From Rhizobium sp. G21 (GTDB lineage Bacteria > Pseudomonadota > Alphaproteobacteria > Rhizobiales > Rhizobiaceae), in the NCBI RefSeq assembly GCF_014158035.1, contig NZ_JACFXW010000001.1, positions 2,427,501 through 2,491,500 of the forward strand: a DNA stretch of 64,000 nucleotides, written 5' to 3'. The notes below the pieces were generated by a model that worked only from the letters and a program-made list of their open reading frames with translations, did no database searches and had not been told where the DNA came from. This document shows positions 10,644-20,728 of this stretch, one piece after another; the first letter of the stretch is position 1; each line of letters starts with the position of its first letter. The position numbers and the translations under genes are program-made.

Positions 10644-11180
10644 ATGCGCCCTTCCCTTTTCCGTCTCACGCTGCTCGCGACGTGTCTCTCCGCCGCCGCA
10701 TCTTCCTACGCGCAGGATCAGAGCGAGGACGAATTCGCGCCGAAACTGCCCGAGCGCAGCATCTATGAAGCCATGCTCGACGCCAACAAGCCGAGCGGCT
10801 GGGTGCAGTTCCGCAATTTCGCCGGCGGCCAGTATCTCTATTTCACCATGCTGCAGGTGATGCGCTGCCGGCTGTCGGAGGTGCGCTATTCGATCAATTC
10901 CACCGCGCTCGACCGGCGCTTTCCGCTCGGCCCCTGCGATCCGCAGCAGCCATTCAACGTGCCAGACGATCCCGACAACAAATATGTCTATCTCAAGCTC
11001 CAAGCAGGCAAGGCTCAGACGGTGACGGTGCAGGCGGTCTGGGACGACGGCGCGGGCAGCGAGATCGTCACCTATCGTCCTTGCGACAATGTCGGCGAAA
11101 GCGCCTGCGCCCGCATCAAGGCCATCGACCGTCCGGAGGTCAGACCGGACGCGCCGAAACCCGCATCGCAATCCCGTTGA
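10644..11180 (+). CDS. Secreted hypothetical protein
   Basis: 178 residues. A clear signal peptide (MRPSLFRLTLLATCLSAAASSYAQ) predicts periplasmic or outer export. The mature part contains FRNFAGGQYLYFTMLQ and RYSINSTALDRRFPLGPC and has four cysteines, enough for two disulfides. It has the look of a conserved rhizobial protein of unknown function. Its 3' end overlaps the convergent P450 gene by 41 bases. I do not recognise a named domain. Confidence 0.75.
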   Translation: MRPSLFRLTLLATCLSAAASSYAQDQSEDEFAPKLPERSIYEAMLDANKPSGWVQFRNFAGGQYLYFTMLQVMRCRLSEVRYSINSTALDRRFPLGPCDPQQPFNVPDDPDNKYVYLKLQAGKAQTVTVQAVWDDGAGSEIVTYRPCDNVGESACARIKAIDRPEVRPDAPKPASQSR

Positions 11181-12541
11181 GCGGCTGGGTGGTCAGACGC
11201 TGGACCGGCCAGGGTCTTTCGCCGGCTAACACATCGAAGCGGAATCGTTTCATCAGCACGGCCAGCGCAATCACCGCCTCCTGCAGCGCGAATGTTGCGC
11301 CGATGCAGACGCGCGGCCCCGCCCCGAACGGCAGATACTGGAATCGTCCGATCCGATCGCGATGTTCGGGCAGGAAGCGCTCGGGCATGAAATGCCGGGG
11401 CTTGTCCCAGTAGAGGACGTGTCGATGCAGCGTCCAGGGCATGATCAGCACCGACGTGCCCTTGGGCAGCTTGATTGTGCGGCCGTTTTCATCCGTCCAC
11501 TGGTCGTCTTGGATGGGCGCCCGGTTGATCGAGGGGCGCCGGCGGATAGAGCCGCAAGGCCTCCTCGAAAGCGGCGCGGACATGCGGCATCGCCTCCAGC
11601 CAATCGACGGGATCGCGGCCCTCGGCCATGACGTGGTCGATTTCCTCCTCCATCAACAGGCGGAAATGCGGGCTTTCCGACACGCAATAGAGCGTCCAGG
11701 CCAGCGCCCGCGCCGTGGTTTCGTGGCCAGCGCCGATGAAGGTGAGGATATTGTCCTCGATCTCGTCGCGCGTCAGTCCCTCCGGGCCTTCGAGCCGCAA
11801 CAGCAATGTCAGGAAGTCGTCGGGCACGCCTTCGGGTTCGGTCGTCATCCGGGCGCGGCGGGCGTCCATCGTGTCGGAGACGATCTTGCGGAAGGCCGAC
11901 AGCGCCCGCTTGCCCGGGATGCGGGTGATGCGCGGGATCCAGGCCGGGGCCTGCAACAGGTCGAGCGGATCGATGCGGCCCATATTGTGCAGCAGCGAAT
12001 CGACACGATCGGCGAAACCCTCGGTCCCCGTGGCGATTTCGCCTGAAAACAGCGTGTCGGCGAGAATTTCATAAGTGAGTTCCGTCATGCCGACGGCGAT
12101 GTTGACCGGCTCGCCCGTCCGGGCCGCCGCATCGTAGCGTTCCGCAAAGCCTTCGGAGATCCTGAACATCTTGCCGGCGAAGCCGCGCGCGTGGCGGGGC
12201 GTGAAGACCTGGGCCATGGCCTTGCGCGAGCGCTTCCAAACCTGCCCCTCGGCGGTCAGCAGCCCGTCGCGCAGGATCGGCCTGAGAACCAGCTGCCGGA
12301 TCGGCTGCATGGCGTAATTGGCGGCGTTGTCGACCAGCACATGGCGGATCAGGCCGGGGTGATTGGCGATGGTGGTCAGCCGACCGAAGAACTTCACTTG
12401 GATGTAAGGCAGCGAATAGCTCGGAGCGCCCCAGAGCTCGAGCGGATTGCGGAACATCACCTTGATGATGTCGAGCCGCGAGGGCGGCACGGTGCGCGGG
12501 ATCGGGGCCGGCGGCTCGAAGGGTTCGGGGCGGATGTCCAT
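11140..12541 (-). CDS. Cytochrome P450 (one frameshift)
   Basis: About 466 residues. The oxygen-binding I-helix is GAGHETTARALAW, the K-helix ExxR is EALR, and the heme loop is FGAGPRVCIGATF with the Cys thiolate ligand. The frame breaks at ~11534: GCGCCCCTCGATC has one C too many for the expected LYPPAPSINR. This is an insertion, unlike most other breaks here. It is a soluble class I-like P450 needing separate redox partners, none of which is nearby. The N-terminus (RPEPFEPPAPIPRT) has no membrane anchor. GGAGA 6-7 bases before ATG 12541 supports the start. The substrate is unknown. Confidence 0.9.
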
Positions 12542-12571
12542 GATCGTCTCCTCGCCCCCGCCGCTTTATCG

Positions 12572-13568
12572 TCAGAGAAGGCTTTCGAGTTCCGCCAGCT
12601 TGTCGTTGACCAGCCAGCCGTAATAATTTTCTTCCGGCAGTATCGGCGCAACGCCCTCGCCGCGCGAGCGGTTCCTGGCGGCGAGCCTTGCAGCGCGCTG
12701 ATCGGAATTGCCCACATTATACAGCGTCGCGGTCACCCCTGGATTTTTGGAAATGTCCATTTTTGCAATCCGCCGGTAGTCGTCGATCGACATGCGGATC
12801 GAGGCGGCCATATAGGCGAGCGATTTGTCGGGATCCATGATCGCTTCATAGACGGCGTTGGCGTCGTTTTCATCGAGCCTGGGGTAGCCAGATTTCTCGT
12901 GGACCATATCGGACAATTCGAGCGCGGTCAGCGGATTGATCTGGCCGAGACCGAAAGTCTGGCCGGCATAGAAGGGCTGGAAAAACACCGCCGAGAAACG
13001 ATTATTGGGAAAATCCACGCCGTCCACGGTATTGCCGCGGAACGTCTTGTCCCAGATCCGCTCGCGGCACGTCCAGAGATCGTAGGACCCATTCTCGCCA
13101 GCGCAGGCCGAGAATTCGGCGCGCGTCACGAAATCCGAGACCTTGATGCCGTCATAGGCGAATCGGAAGGAATTGCCGGCATAAGCCGCCGCCTTGACGT
13201 AATAGGACTGCAGCCGATCATAGGCGTCGACATTGTACGTATGCTCGCCGACGATCGCGCCGACCATATGGATCGGGTCGATCCGATAGTCCCGCGCCGT
13301 CGCCTTGATCTTGTCCATCAGTTTGCGATCATTGGCCAGGAGATCGCGCACCTTGTCATATTTGTCGTCGAAGGTGGTCCGGCCGGCCTTGGTGCGGCGC
13401 TTGGAGGCGCCGGGAATGTCGGGCTGCTCGGCATTGCGGTTGCCCTTGGGCACCAGCGTCACGCCATCGGCGTGAGCAGAGACGGCGAAGGAAAAGCCGA
13501 GGCGTGGTCAGGGAGAGCAGCAACAGGCGCAAGGTCGGGATCCGCAGGGTGTATGATTGAAATGTCAC
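12572..13568 (-). CDS. DUF1402 family secreted protein (one frameshift)
   Basis: The main frame encodes about 296 residues with ARDYRIDPIHMVGAIVGEHTYNV, QTFGLGQINPLTALEL and AASIRMSIDDYRRIA. The GQINP and repeated helical pattern recall lysozyme-like folds. I place it in the rhizobial DUF1402 family from memory. A good signal peptide (TLRLLLLSL...FAVSAHA) lies upstream but in another frame. Joining them needs one C removed (or two bases added) at ~13500, giving ~331 residues from a GTG at 13568. The downstream frame is closed by a TGA just upstream of the junction, so a break is needed if the protein is exported. Confidence 0.65.
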
Positions 13569-13650
13569 ATGCGGATGGCCTGCAATCGTGTCAAAATCAA
13601 GTGCCGGGCGCGAGGCCCGGCTCCGATTTCTCCCAAGCCCTTGCCAGGCT

Positions 13651-14958
13651 TCAGAGAATATAGCGTGACAGATCGGCGTTCTCGGCAAGCTGGCCCACAT
13701 GCTTCTGCACATAGGCCGAATCCACCGTGAGTTCGCGATTCGGCTGGTCCGGCGCCTCGAAGGACAATTCGTCGAGCACCCGCTCCATCACCGTCTGCAA
13801 ACGCCGGGCGCCGATATTCTCGACCGTAGAGTTGAGCCGGACGGCCACATCCGCCAGCGCGTCGATGGCGTCTTCGGTGAAGGCGAGCTTCACCTCTTCC
13901 GTCCCCATCAGCGCGATATATTGGCGGATGAGGCTGGCCTCCGTTTCCGTCAGGATCCGGCGGAAGTCCTCCTTGGTCAGCGCCTTGAGTTCGACGCGGA
14001 TCGGCAGACGGCCCTGAAGCTCCGGCAGCAGGTCCGAGGGCTTCGAGACATGGAAGGCGCCCGAGGCGATGAACAGCACGTGATCGGTCTTCACCGGTCC
14101 GTATTTTGTCGCCACCGTCGTGCCTTCGACCAGCGGCAGGAGATCGCGCTGCACGCCTTCGCGCGAGACGCCCGCTCCGACGCCGCCGTCTCGGGCGGCG
14201 ATCTTGTCGATTTCGTCGAGGAAAACGATGCCGTCGTTCTCGACCGCCTTCACCGCTTCCCGCGCGATCTGGTCATTGTCGAGCAGCTTGTCGGATTCGT
14301 CGGCGACCAGCAGATCATAGGAGTCCTTGACCGTCGTCTTAACCTTCTTGGAGCGGCCGCCCATCGCCTTGCCGAGAATATCGGACAGGTTGAACACGCC
14401 GACATTGGCGCCCGGCATGCCCGGCATTTCGAGCGTCGGGCCGGAAGAGGAGGCGTCGGCCACCTCGACCTCGATTTCCTTGTCGTCGAGTTCGTTGTTG
14501 CGCAGCTTCTTGCGGAAGGAATCGCGCGTCGCCGGCGAGGCGGTCGCGCCCACCAGCGCATCGAGAACCCGTTCTTCGGCGTTTTGATGAGCCTTGGCCT
14601 TGACCTCGGCGCGCTTCTTTTCGCGCACCAGGCCAATGCCGACCTCGACGAGATCGCGGATGATCTGTTCGACGTCGCGGCCGACATAGCCGACTTCGGT
14701 GAATTTGGTTGCTTCGACCTTGATGAAGGGCGCGCCGGCGAGTTTCGCGAGACGACGGGATATCTCCGTCTTGCCGACGCCGGTCGGGCCGATCATCAGG
14801 ATGTTCTTGGGCATGACTTCGTCGCGCAGGTCATCCGAAAGCTGCTGGCGGCGCCAGCGATTGCGCAACGCGATGGCGACTGCGCGCTTGGCCTCTTTCT
14901 GGCCGATGATGTAGCGGTCCAGTTCGGAGACGATTTCCCTGGGGGTGAATGTCGTCAT
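13651..14958 (-). CDS. hslU: HslU, ATPase subunit of HslVU protease
   Basis: 435-residue AAA+ unfoldase that feeds substrates to HslV. It has Walker [10 protein letters not shown] (~57), the long I-domain (~110-240), Walker [13 protein letters not shown], a sensor arginine region and the C-terminal SRYIL tail that docks into HslV. The start ATG at 14958 overlaps the stop of the upstream acetyltransferase gene (ATGA), so the order hslV - acetyltransferase - hslU is translationally coupled. Confidence 0.98.
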   Translation of the reverse strand: MTTFTPREIVSELDRYIIGQKEAKRAVAIALRNRWRRQQLSDDLRDEVMPKNILMIGPTGVGKTEISRRLAKLAGAPFIKVEATKFTEVGYVGRDVEQIIRDLVEVGIGLVREKKRAEVKAKAHQNAEERVLDALVGATASPATRDSFRKKLRNNELDDKEIEVEVADASSSGPTLEMPGMPGANVGVFNLSDILGKAMGGRSKKVKTTVKDSYDLLVADESDKLLDNDQIAREAVKAVENDGIVFLDEIDKIAARDGGVGAGVSREGVQRDLLPLVEGTTVATKYGPVKTDHVLFIASGAFHVSKPSDLLPELQGRLPIRVELKALTKEDFRRILTETEASLIRQYIALMGTEEVKLAFTEDAIDALADVAVRLNSTVENIGARRLQTVMERVLDELSFEAPDQPNRELTVDSAYVQKHVGQLAENADLSRYIL

Positions 14959-15473
14959 TGTCTTTCCGTTTCCTGTTGGGCGTCGAGATGCATCAGAAGC
15001 ACGACGCCATATTCGGTGTCTCTCTGGTCGAGCCGCTGAAACCCGGCCTTCTCATACATTTTGATCGCGGCGGCGTTTTCGGCGTCGGGATCGGCGATGA
15101 TCCGGCGCGCGCCTTCGGTGAACAGCATCTGGCAGAAGGCCCGCGTCATCGCCGTGCCATGGCCGAGGCCGGTGAGTTCCGCGACCCCGATGAACTGATC
15201 GATCCCCAGAGTTCCGGCCGGCTGGTCGGCATATGGGTGGCCGTAATCCTCATGCGGATCGTAAGCCTGGAAGTAACCTGCCGGACGTCCGAGAAATTCT
15301 CCGATAAAGGGCTTCACCAGCCCGAGATCGAGAATTTCGGAGATTTCCTCCAGCGCCGTCGCCGCCTCGCCCCACCACTGGCTCACATGCGGAGCGATGA
15401 GCCAGCCGCCGACCAATGCGAGATCGGCGCGCTCCATGGGACGAAAGCGATATACCTTGTCAGGCGGCTTCAA
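14955..15473 (-). CDS. GNAT acetyltransferase (AAC(6')-like)
   Basis: 172-residue acetyl-CoA-dependent transferase with the pattern [16 protein letters not shown] at the N-terminus, GIDQFIG, the CoA loop region [11 protein letters not shown] and the closing [14 protein letters not shown]. This is the AAC(6')/IucB-like group. It is embedded between hslV and hslU, overlapping hslV by 14 bases and hslU by 4, so it must be co-translated with the protease. The substrate is unknown; resistance to an aminoglycoside should not be assumed. Confidence 0.88.
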   Translation of the reverse strand: MKPPDKVYRFRPMERADLALVGGWLIAPHVSQWWGEAATALEEISEILDLGLVKPFIGEFLGRPAGYFQAYDPHEDYGHPYADQPAGTLGIDQFIGVAELTGLGHGTAMTRAFCQMLFTEGARRIIADPDAENAAAIKMYEKAGFQRLDQRDTEYGVVLLMHLDAQQETERQ

Positions 15474-16017
15474 GGGTTTCGACCACGATATTGTGGTTGG
15501 TGTAGACGCAGATGTCGCCGGCGATGGTCATGGCGCGGCGGGCGACCTCTTCGGCCGAATGCTCGCTATCCATCAGCGCGCGGGCCGCCGCATAGGCGTA
15601 GTTGCCGCCCGAGCCGATGGCCATGGTCCCATGTTCCGGCTCCAGCACGTCGCCCTGGCCCGTGACGGCGAGCGTGATCGATTTGTCGGCGACCAGCATC
15701 ATCGCTTCCAGCCGGCGCAGATATTTGTCGGTGCGCCAATCCTTGGCGAGTTCGACGCAGGCGCGCATCAGCTGGCCCGGATATTGTTCGAGCTTGGCTT
15801 CCAGCCGCTCGAGCAGGGTGAAGGCGTCGGCGGTGGCGCCGGCGAAGCCCGCGATCACCTCGCCCTTGGCGAGGCGGCGCACCTTGCGGGCGTTGCTCTT
15901 CATCACGGTCTGGCCCAGCGAGACCTGGCCGTCGCCCGCCATGACCACCTGGCCGCCCTTGCGGACGGTGATGATGGTGGTGGCGTGCATGGACTGATAG
16001 GGATTGTCTTCACGCAT
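15460..16017 (-). CDS. hslV: HslV, peptidase subunit of HslVU protease
   Basis: 185 residues. After removal of the first 12 residues ([12 protein letters not shown]) the catalytic Thr13 begins [10 protein letters not shown], the hallmark of the N-terminal nucleophile threonine proteases. [20 protein letters not shown] and [14 protein letters not shown] are conserved. It forms a double hexamer with HslU and degrades misfolded and regulatory proteins. First gene of the hslV-GNAT-hslU unit, divergent from hisB across 185 bases. Confidence 0.97.
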   Translation of the reverse strand: MREDNPYQSMHATTIITVRKGGQVVMAGDGQVSLGQTVMKSNARKVRRLAKGEVIAGFAGATADAFTLLERLEAKLEQYPGQLMRACVELAKDWRTDKYLRRLEAMMLVADKSITLAVTGQGDVLEPEHGTMAIGSGGNYAYAAARALMDSEHSAEEVARRAMTIAGDICVYTNHNIVVETLEAA

Positions 16018-16202
16018 AACTGTCTCTTGTTTTTGTTCTCTCCGACGCGAATTTGCGCCGTCTGTCCGGCTTTATGTAATCGAGGGCCTTCGAAATACAA
16101 TCCCGACGGGTCGGCCGCTCTCCAAGGCTGATATCGGCTGGATTCTTGCCCGGCGGACTGTTATGGAGCCGGCAAGGCAAACGGGTGGCGGCGAGTAGAA
16201 CC

Positions 16203-16808
16203 ATGTCCCAGCAGGAATCGAAACGTATCGGCAGCGTGTCGCGCAAGACCAACGAGACCTCGGTCTCCGTTTCGGTCGATCTCGACGGAACCGGCGCCAA
16301 CACGATTTCCACCGGCGTCGGCTTCTTCGACCATATGCTCGACCAGCTGTCGCGCCATTCGCTGATCGACATGGAGATCGAGACCAAGGGAGACCTGCAT
16401 GTGGACGACCATCATGCGGTCGAGGACACCGGCATCGCCATCGGGCTTGCGATTTCCAAGGCGCTGGGCGACCGCCGCGGCATCACCCGTTACGCGTCGC
16501 TCGATCTCGCCATGGACGAGACGATGACGAAAGCCGCCATCGACGTGTCGGGCCGTCCCTTCCTGGTCTGGAACGTCGCCTTCAGCGCGCCGAAGATCGG
16601 GACCTTCGACACCGAACTGGTGCGGGAATTCTTCCAGGCGCTGGCCATGAATGCCGGGATTACCCTGCATATCCAGAATATCTACGGCGCCAACAACCAT
16701 CATATCGCCGAGACCTGCTTCAAATCCGTCGCCCGCACGCTCCGGACGGCGCTCGAAATCGACCCGCGTCAGGCGGGCCGCATTCCCTCCACCAAGGGCG
16801 CTCTCTGA
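16203..16808 (+). CDS. hisB: Imidazoleglycerol-phosphate dehydratase
   Basis: 201-residue single-function enzyme for step 7 of histidine synthesis. The metal-binding motifs are [27 protein letters not shown], and the second pair NNHHIAE near 163. The length is that of monofunctional HisB, without the phosphatase domain of enterobacteria. First gene of the cluster hisB - DUF2628 - hisH - hisA. Confidence 0.97.
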   Translation: MSQQESKRIGSVSRKTNETSVSVSVDLDGTGANTISTGVGFFDHMLDQLSRHSLIDMEIETKGDLHVDDHHAVEDTGIAIGLAISKALGDRRGITRYASLDLAMDETMTKAAIDVSGRPFLVWNVAFSAPKIGTFDTELVREFFQALAMNAGITLHIQNIYGANNHHIAETCFKSVARTLRTALEIDPRQAGRIPSTKGAL

Positions 16809-16814
16809 GGTTCC

Positions 16815-17287
16815 ATGGCCAGTTTCTACGCCTTGACGCCGAAAAACTGCCGAGACCCGGCCGTGGAGACGCTGTTCATCCGCGACGGTTTTTCCTGGGC
16901 CGCCTTTCTTCTGCCCCTGCCCTGGATGCTCTATCGCCGGCTCTGGCTGATCGCCGCTTTGTCCGTCGCAGCGCTTTTTGCAGCGGGACTGGTGGCGGAG
17001 GGGTTCGAGCTGGAGGGGCTTTCGGTGGCGTTCGGGCTGATCCTGTCGCTGTGGACGGGTTTCGAGGGCGGCCATCTCCGCGCCATGCATCTGGAAAAAG
17101 AGGCTGGCGGATCGAGGACGTGATCAACGCGCCGGATCTGGACACGGCCGAAGCCATCTATTTCGAGGCCCGCGCCGACAAGACGCCGGCACAGCCTTCG
17201 CCTCGTCCCACGATGCCGACAGCGACGTCCGACGCGCCGAGACCCAGCGTGGCGCTCGGCCTCATCGAACCCTATGGAGGACGCTGA
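16815..17287 (+). CDS. DUF2628 family membrane protein (one frameshift)
   Basis: Small protein of about 157 residues. It starts MASFYALTPKN, has FSWAAFLLPLPWMLYRRLW and two or three membrane helices (~35-85), then a cytosolic tail (EDVINAPDLDTAEAIYFEA). The frame breaks at ~17097, where GAAAAAGAGG is one A short of the expected run, and the tail follows in the frame ending at 17287. It lies 6 bases after hisB and its TGA overlaps the hisH ATG. In Hyphomicrobiales a DUF2628 gene at this place in the his operon is common; the function is unknown. Confidence 0.82.
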
Positions 17288-17937
17288 TGCGCGTCGCGAT
17301 CATCGACTACGGTTCCGGAAATCTGCGTTCGGCAGTCAAGGCCTTCGAACGCGCTTCACGTGAAACAGGCATAGACGCCGAGATCGAACTCACCGACCAG
17401 GCCGACCGCGTCGCCAGCGCCGACCGCATCGTGCTGCCGGGCGTCGGCGCTTACGCCGACTGCCGCCGCGGTCTGGACGCGGTGCCCGGCATGGTCGACG
17501 CCCTTAGGGACAGCGTGGAAAACAAGGGCAAGCCCTTTCTCGGCGTCTGCGTCGGCATGCAGCTGATGTCGTCGCGCGGGCTGGAAAAGACCGTCACCGA
17601 AGGCCTCGGCTGGATCAAGGGCAATGTCACGCTGATGACGCCTTCCGATCCCGCTCTCAAGATCCCGCAGATCGGCTGGAACACGCTGACGCTGCATCGC
17701 GAGCATGCGTTGTTCGACGGCATCCCCACCGGCGAGGACGGGCTGCACGCCTATTTCGTCCATTCCTATCATCTGGCGGCCGAACGCGCCGACGATGTCG
17801 TGTCGACCACCGATTACGGTGGCCCCATGACAGCCTTCGTCGCCCGCGACAACATGGCCGGGGCGCAGTTCCATCCGGAAAAGAGCCAGACACTCGGCCT
17901 GCGCCTGATCGAAAACTTTTTGAGCTGGAACCCCTGA
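17287..17937 (+). CDS. hisH: Imidazole glycerol phosphate synthase, glutamine amidotransferase subunit
   Basis: 216-residue class I glutaminase that passes ammonia to HisF. The nucleophile is Cys88 in LGVCVGMQL; the His/Glu pair is in QFHPEKSQ. The N-terminus [15 protein letters not shown] is typical. It begins inside the stop of the preceding gene and ends one base before hisA. A parS-like sequence (17352-17367) is embedded in its codons for ASRETG. Confidence 0.97.
   Translation: MRVAIIDYGSGNLRSAVKAFERASRETGIDAEIELTDQADRVASADRIVLPGVGAYADCRRGLDAVPGMVDALRDSVENKGKPFLGVCVGMQLMSSRGLEKTVTEGLGWIKGNVTLMTPSDPALKIPQIGWNTLTLHREHALFDGIPTGEDGLHAYFVHSYHLAAERADDVVSTTDYGGPMTAFVARDNMAGAQFHPEKSQTLGLRLIENFLSWNP
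17352..17367. promoter_or_regulatory. parS-like ParB binding site, inside hisH
   Basis: CGCTTCACGTGAAACA matches 14 of 16 positions of the bacterial parS consensus TGTTTCACGTGAAACA and has the full TTCACGTGAA core. One of four such sites in the window. Confidence 0.6.
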
Positions 17938-17938
17938 C

Positions 17939-18667
17939 ATGATTCTTTTCCCGGCTATCGATCTCAAGGACGGTCAATGCGTGCGCCTGAAGCTCGGCGA
18001 CATGAAGCAGGCCACCGTCTATAATCCCGACCCGGCCGCCCAGGCCCGCGCCTTCGAAGACCAGGGCTTCGAATGGCTGCATGTGGTCGATCTCAACGGC
18101 GCCTTCGCCGGCGAAAGCGTCAATGGCGCAGCCGTCGAGGCGATCCTGAAGGCGACGAAGAACCCGGTGCAGCTCGGCGGCGGCATCCGCACGCTCGATC
18201 ATATCGAGGCCTGGCTGACCAAAGGTCTCTCCCGCGTCATCCTCGGCACCATCGCCGTTCGCGATCCGGCGCTGGTCAAGGAAGCCTGCCGGCTCTTTCC
18301 CGGCAAGGTCGCCGTCGGCATCGACGCCAAGGGCGGCAAGGTCGCCGTCGAAGGCTGGGCCGAGGCGTCCGAACTCGGCGTGATCGAACTGGCCCAGCGC
18401 TTCGAAGGCGCGGGCGTGGCGGCGATCATCTATACCGACATCGACCGCGACGGCATTCTCGCCGGCATCAACTGGGCTTCGACGCTGGAACTGGCCCGCG
18501 CCGTGTCGATCCCCGTGATCGCCTCCGGCGGATTGGCCTCGCTCGACGACGTCAGGCGGCTCGCCGAACCGGACGCCGCCATTCTCGAAGGCGCGATCTC
18601 GGGCCGGGCGCTCTATGACGGACGGATCGATCCGGCGGCGGCGCTGGCCATTCTCAAGGGCGCATGA
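17939..18667 (+). CDS. hisA: Phosphoribosylformimino-AICAR ribotide isomerase
   Basis: 242-residue (beta/alpha)8 barrel isomerase, step 4 of histidine synthesis. The catalytic Asp is in [14 protein letters not shown] and the second Asp in YTDIDRDG. Phosphate loops are QLGGGIR and [11 protein letters not shown]. Normally followed directly by hisF, but here a terminator-like hairpin and a reversed DUF3800 gene intervene. Confidence 0.97.
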   Translation: MILFPAIDLKDGQCVRLKLGDMKQATVYNPDPAAQARAFEDQGFEWLHVVDLNGAFAGESVNGAAVEAILKATKNPVQLGGGIRTLDHIEAWLTKGLSRVILGTIAVRDPALVKEACRLFPGKVAVGIDAKGGKVAVEGWAEASELGVIELAQRFEGAGVAAIIYTDIDRDGILAGINWASTLELARAVSIPVIASGGLASLDDVRRLAEPDAAILEGAISGRALYDGRIDPAAALAILKGA

Positions 18668-18795
18668 GCCACTACAAAAAGGCAACGAAACGAATCACTT
18701 GCGCGCTATCCGCTACACCGCTGATTCAACACTGGATTTTCTTAGGACAATCGTTATATTAAGACAAATGGATTGGGGGTTCCCGGTCGGCGTCT

Positions 18796-18827
18796 GGCCT
18801 CGGCATTGTCCGGGGCCTTTCGCTTTT
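18796..18827 (+). terminator. Probable terminator after hisA
   Basis: Stem GGCCTCGG (18796-18803) with CCGGGGCC (18810-18817), one G-T pair, 6-base loop, followed by TTTCGCTTTTA. It would end hisA transcription and lies exactly at the stop of the convergent DUF3800 gene. Confidence 0.55.
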
Positions 18828-19562
18828 ATAGCTCGGACAACACGCCGCTCCTGAAGCGCCTTATGTCTTTGTGCTTATGGATTTTATCCCTGATTGTATC
18901 AAATGAGCGGTTTTGCCGACCGGGATGCAAATAGTGCATTCCAATTGGTCTTGCGGTAAGATCCGCCAATTGCATCCCCGTCGAATTCGATTTCTTATCG
19001 GCGAATCTTATGTGAAAACCGGGCAGCGCTTCCCGGAAAACATTCTCTCCGTCAGCAATTCTCCTGAACTCGAGCTCGAGATCACGATCCTCCTTTGAGC
19101 CCCGACGCTCGAATACGAAGTGATAGCTTTTCTGCGAGATCTTCTTTGACTTCAAATGCCGGTAAATCTCTTCGAGGCAATAACGGAGTGCGATCACATA
19201 CGGATTGTCGGGAAAGAAATCAGCGCTGAACTTATCCTTGTCGATAGTGACGCTGAAAATTTTGAATTGCGCGGCGCGAATGACTTCCGTCAGATCCGTC
19301 AGGAAGCGCTCTCTCGCCGCCATGTCCGCCAGGAAGGTGAAATCACCGGTTTGCTTACGAATTTCCCGCTCGTGCAAAACGACCATATCCTGCCCAAAAT
19401 ACCGGAACTTCAACTGCTGGAAGGCGGGCACAACCTTTTACAATAGTCCGAAATTCTAAAACCACATATGGACAGCACGAAAACTGGAAAACCGCGATCA
19501 ACCGTCGTCAGCGAGTGATCGCCGCTTTCGTCTGCATAAAAAATATACTCGCCATTTTCCAT
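18826..19562 (-). CDS. DUF3800 domain protein (one frameshift), accessory insert
   Basis: About 245 residues. The N-terminal YIFYADESGDHS has the Asp/Glu pair that opens DUF3800 proteins, and the C-terminal STGMQLADLTARPI is the second conserved block. An acidic pair at each end suggests a nuclease-like metal site, but the family function is not settled. The frame breaks at ~19435, where TGTAAAAGG lacks one A. Codons are clearly more AT-rich (many AAA, TTT, ATA) than in the flanking his genes and the strand is reversed, so it looks acquired. There is no good Shine-Dalgarno within 12 bases of ATG 19562. Members often occur in phage, plasmid or island DNA; no partner gene accompanies it here. 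Confidence 0.75.
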
Positions 19563-19611
19563 TCGAGTGCGTATGAACCCCTCAGTTGGGTTAATTCTAT
19601 GAGGATTTAGG

Positions 19612-20394
19612 GTGACTCTCAAGGCTCGCGTCATTCCCTGTCTCGACGTGAAAGACGGTCGCGTCGTCAAAGGCGTGTCCTTCGTCGACCTCATCGACGC
19701 CGGCGATCCCGTGGAGGCGGCGATCGCCTATGACGCGGCGGGCGCCGACGAACTCTGCTTTCTCGACATCACCGCTTCTTCCGACAATCGCGACACGATC
19801 TTCGACGTGGTGGCGCGCACCGCCGATCACTGCTTCATGCCGGTGACGGTGGGCGGCGGCGTCCGCGCGCTGGCCGACATTCGCAAGCTGCTGCTCTGCG
19901 GCGCCGACAAGGTGTCGATCAATTCGGCGGCGGTGAAGACGCCCGATTTCGTCGCCGAGGCCGCCGACAAATTCGGCGACCAGTGCATCGTCGTCTCGCT
20001 CGACTGCAAGAAAGTCTCGGGCGACGGCGAAGAGGATCGCTGGGAGATCTTCACCCATGGCGGCCGGAATTCTACGGGGATAGACGCGCTGGAATTCGCC
20101 CAAGCGATGGTCAAGCGCGGCGCGGGCGAATTGCTGGTGACCTCGATGGACCAGGACGGCCGCAAATCCGGCTACGACATCGCGTTGACCCGCGCCATCG
20201 CGGATTCCGTGTATGTGCCGGTGATCGCCTCGGGCGGGGTCGGCACGCTGGACCATCTGGTCGAAGGGGTGCGCGACGGGCACGCCACCGCCGTGCTGGC
20301 CGCCTCGATCTTTCATTTCGGCACTTACACCGTCGGCCAAGCCAAGCGTTACATGGCGGAATGCGGCGTGCCGATGCGGCTCGATCGCGCCTGA
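19612..20394 (+). CDS. hisF: Imidazole glycerol phosphate synthase, cyclase subunit
   Basis: 260-residue barrel enzyme, partner of HisH, closing the imidazole ring. The catalytic Asp residues are in [16 protein letters not shown] and TSMDQDG; phosphate loops are VGGGVR and [10 protein letters not shown]. Start is GTG at 19612 with GAGGA 7 bases upstream. The ~49 bases to the DUF3800 start must hold its new promoter, since hisA is cut off by a hairpin and the reversed gene. Confidence 0.97.
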   Translation: MTLKARVIPCLDVKDGRVVKGVSFVDLIDAGDPVEAAIAYDAAGADELCFLDITASSDNRDTIFDVVARTADHCFMPVTVGGGVRALADIRKLLLCGADKVSINSAAVKTPDFVAEAADKFGDQCIVVSLDCKKVSGDGEEDRWEIFTHGGRNSTGIDALEFAQAMVKRGAGELLVTSMDQDGRKSGYDIALTRAIADSVYVPVIASGGVGTLDHLVEGVRDGHATAVLAASIFHFGTYTVGQAKRYMAECGVPMRLDRA

Positions 20395-20408
20395 CGGGAG
20401 ACGCATGA

Positions 20409-20728
20409 ATGAGTGATTTCACCCTGTCGGATCTCGAGGCCATCGTGGCGCGCCGCGCCCTTGTAGCCCCCGAAGAATCCTGGACCGCCAAGCTCGTTGC
20501 CGCCGGCCAGACCAAGGCCGCCAAGAAGCTCGGCGAAGAAGCGGTGGAAGCCGTGATCGCCGCGATCTCGGGGACGCGAAAAACCTCACCGACGAGGCCG
20601 CCGATCTGCTGTACCATCTGCTGGTGGTGCTGAAGATCGCCGATATCCCGCTTTCGGAAGTCATGGCGGTGCTCGAGGCCCGCACCGCCCAATCTGGACT
20701 AACTGAAAAAGCGAGCCGGCCCGCATGA
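20409..20728 (+). CDS. hisE: Phosphoribosyl-ATP pyrophosphatase (one frameshift)
   Basis: About 106 residues, step 2 of histidine synthesis. MazG-like helices with [17 protein letters not shown] (metal-binding EExxE) and, after the break, [14 protein letters not shown]. The frame breaks at ~20572: TCGGGGACGCG is one G short of a five-G run. The gene is essential for histidine synthesis, so the break is more likely a read error. Its end overlaps the coaA ATG (ATGA). Confidence 0.93.

Noticed and set aside
14077..14082. CACGTG in hslU as a parS site
   Set aside because: Flanks (AG...AT) do not extend the TTTCACGTGAAA core. The CACGTG at 35468-35473 fails for the same reason.
18826..19562. DUF3800 gene as part of a toxin-antitoxin or phage-defence system
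   Set aside because: It is a single gene with no partner, regulator or nearby mobile-element gene, so a system cannot be claimed.
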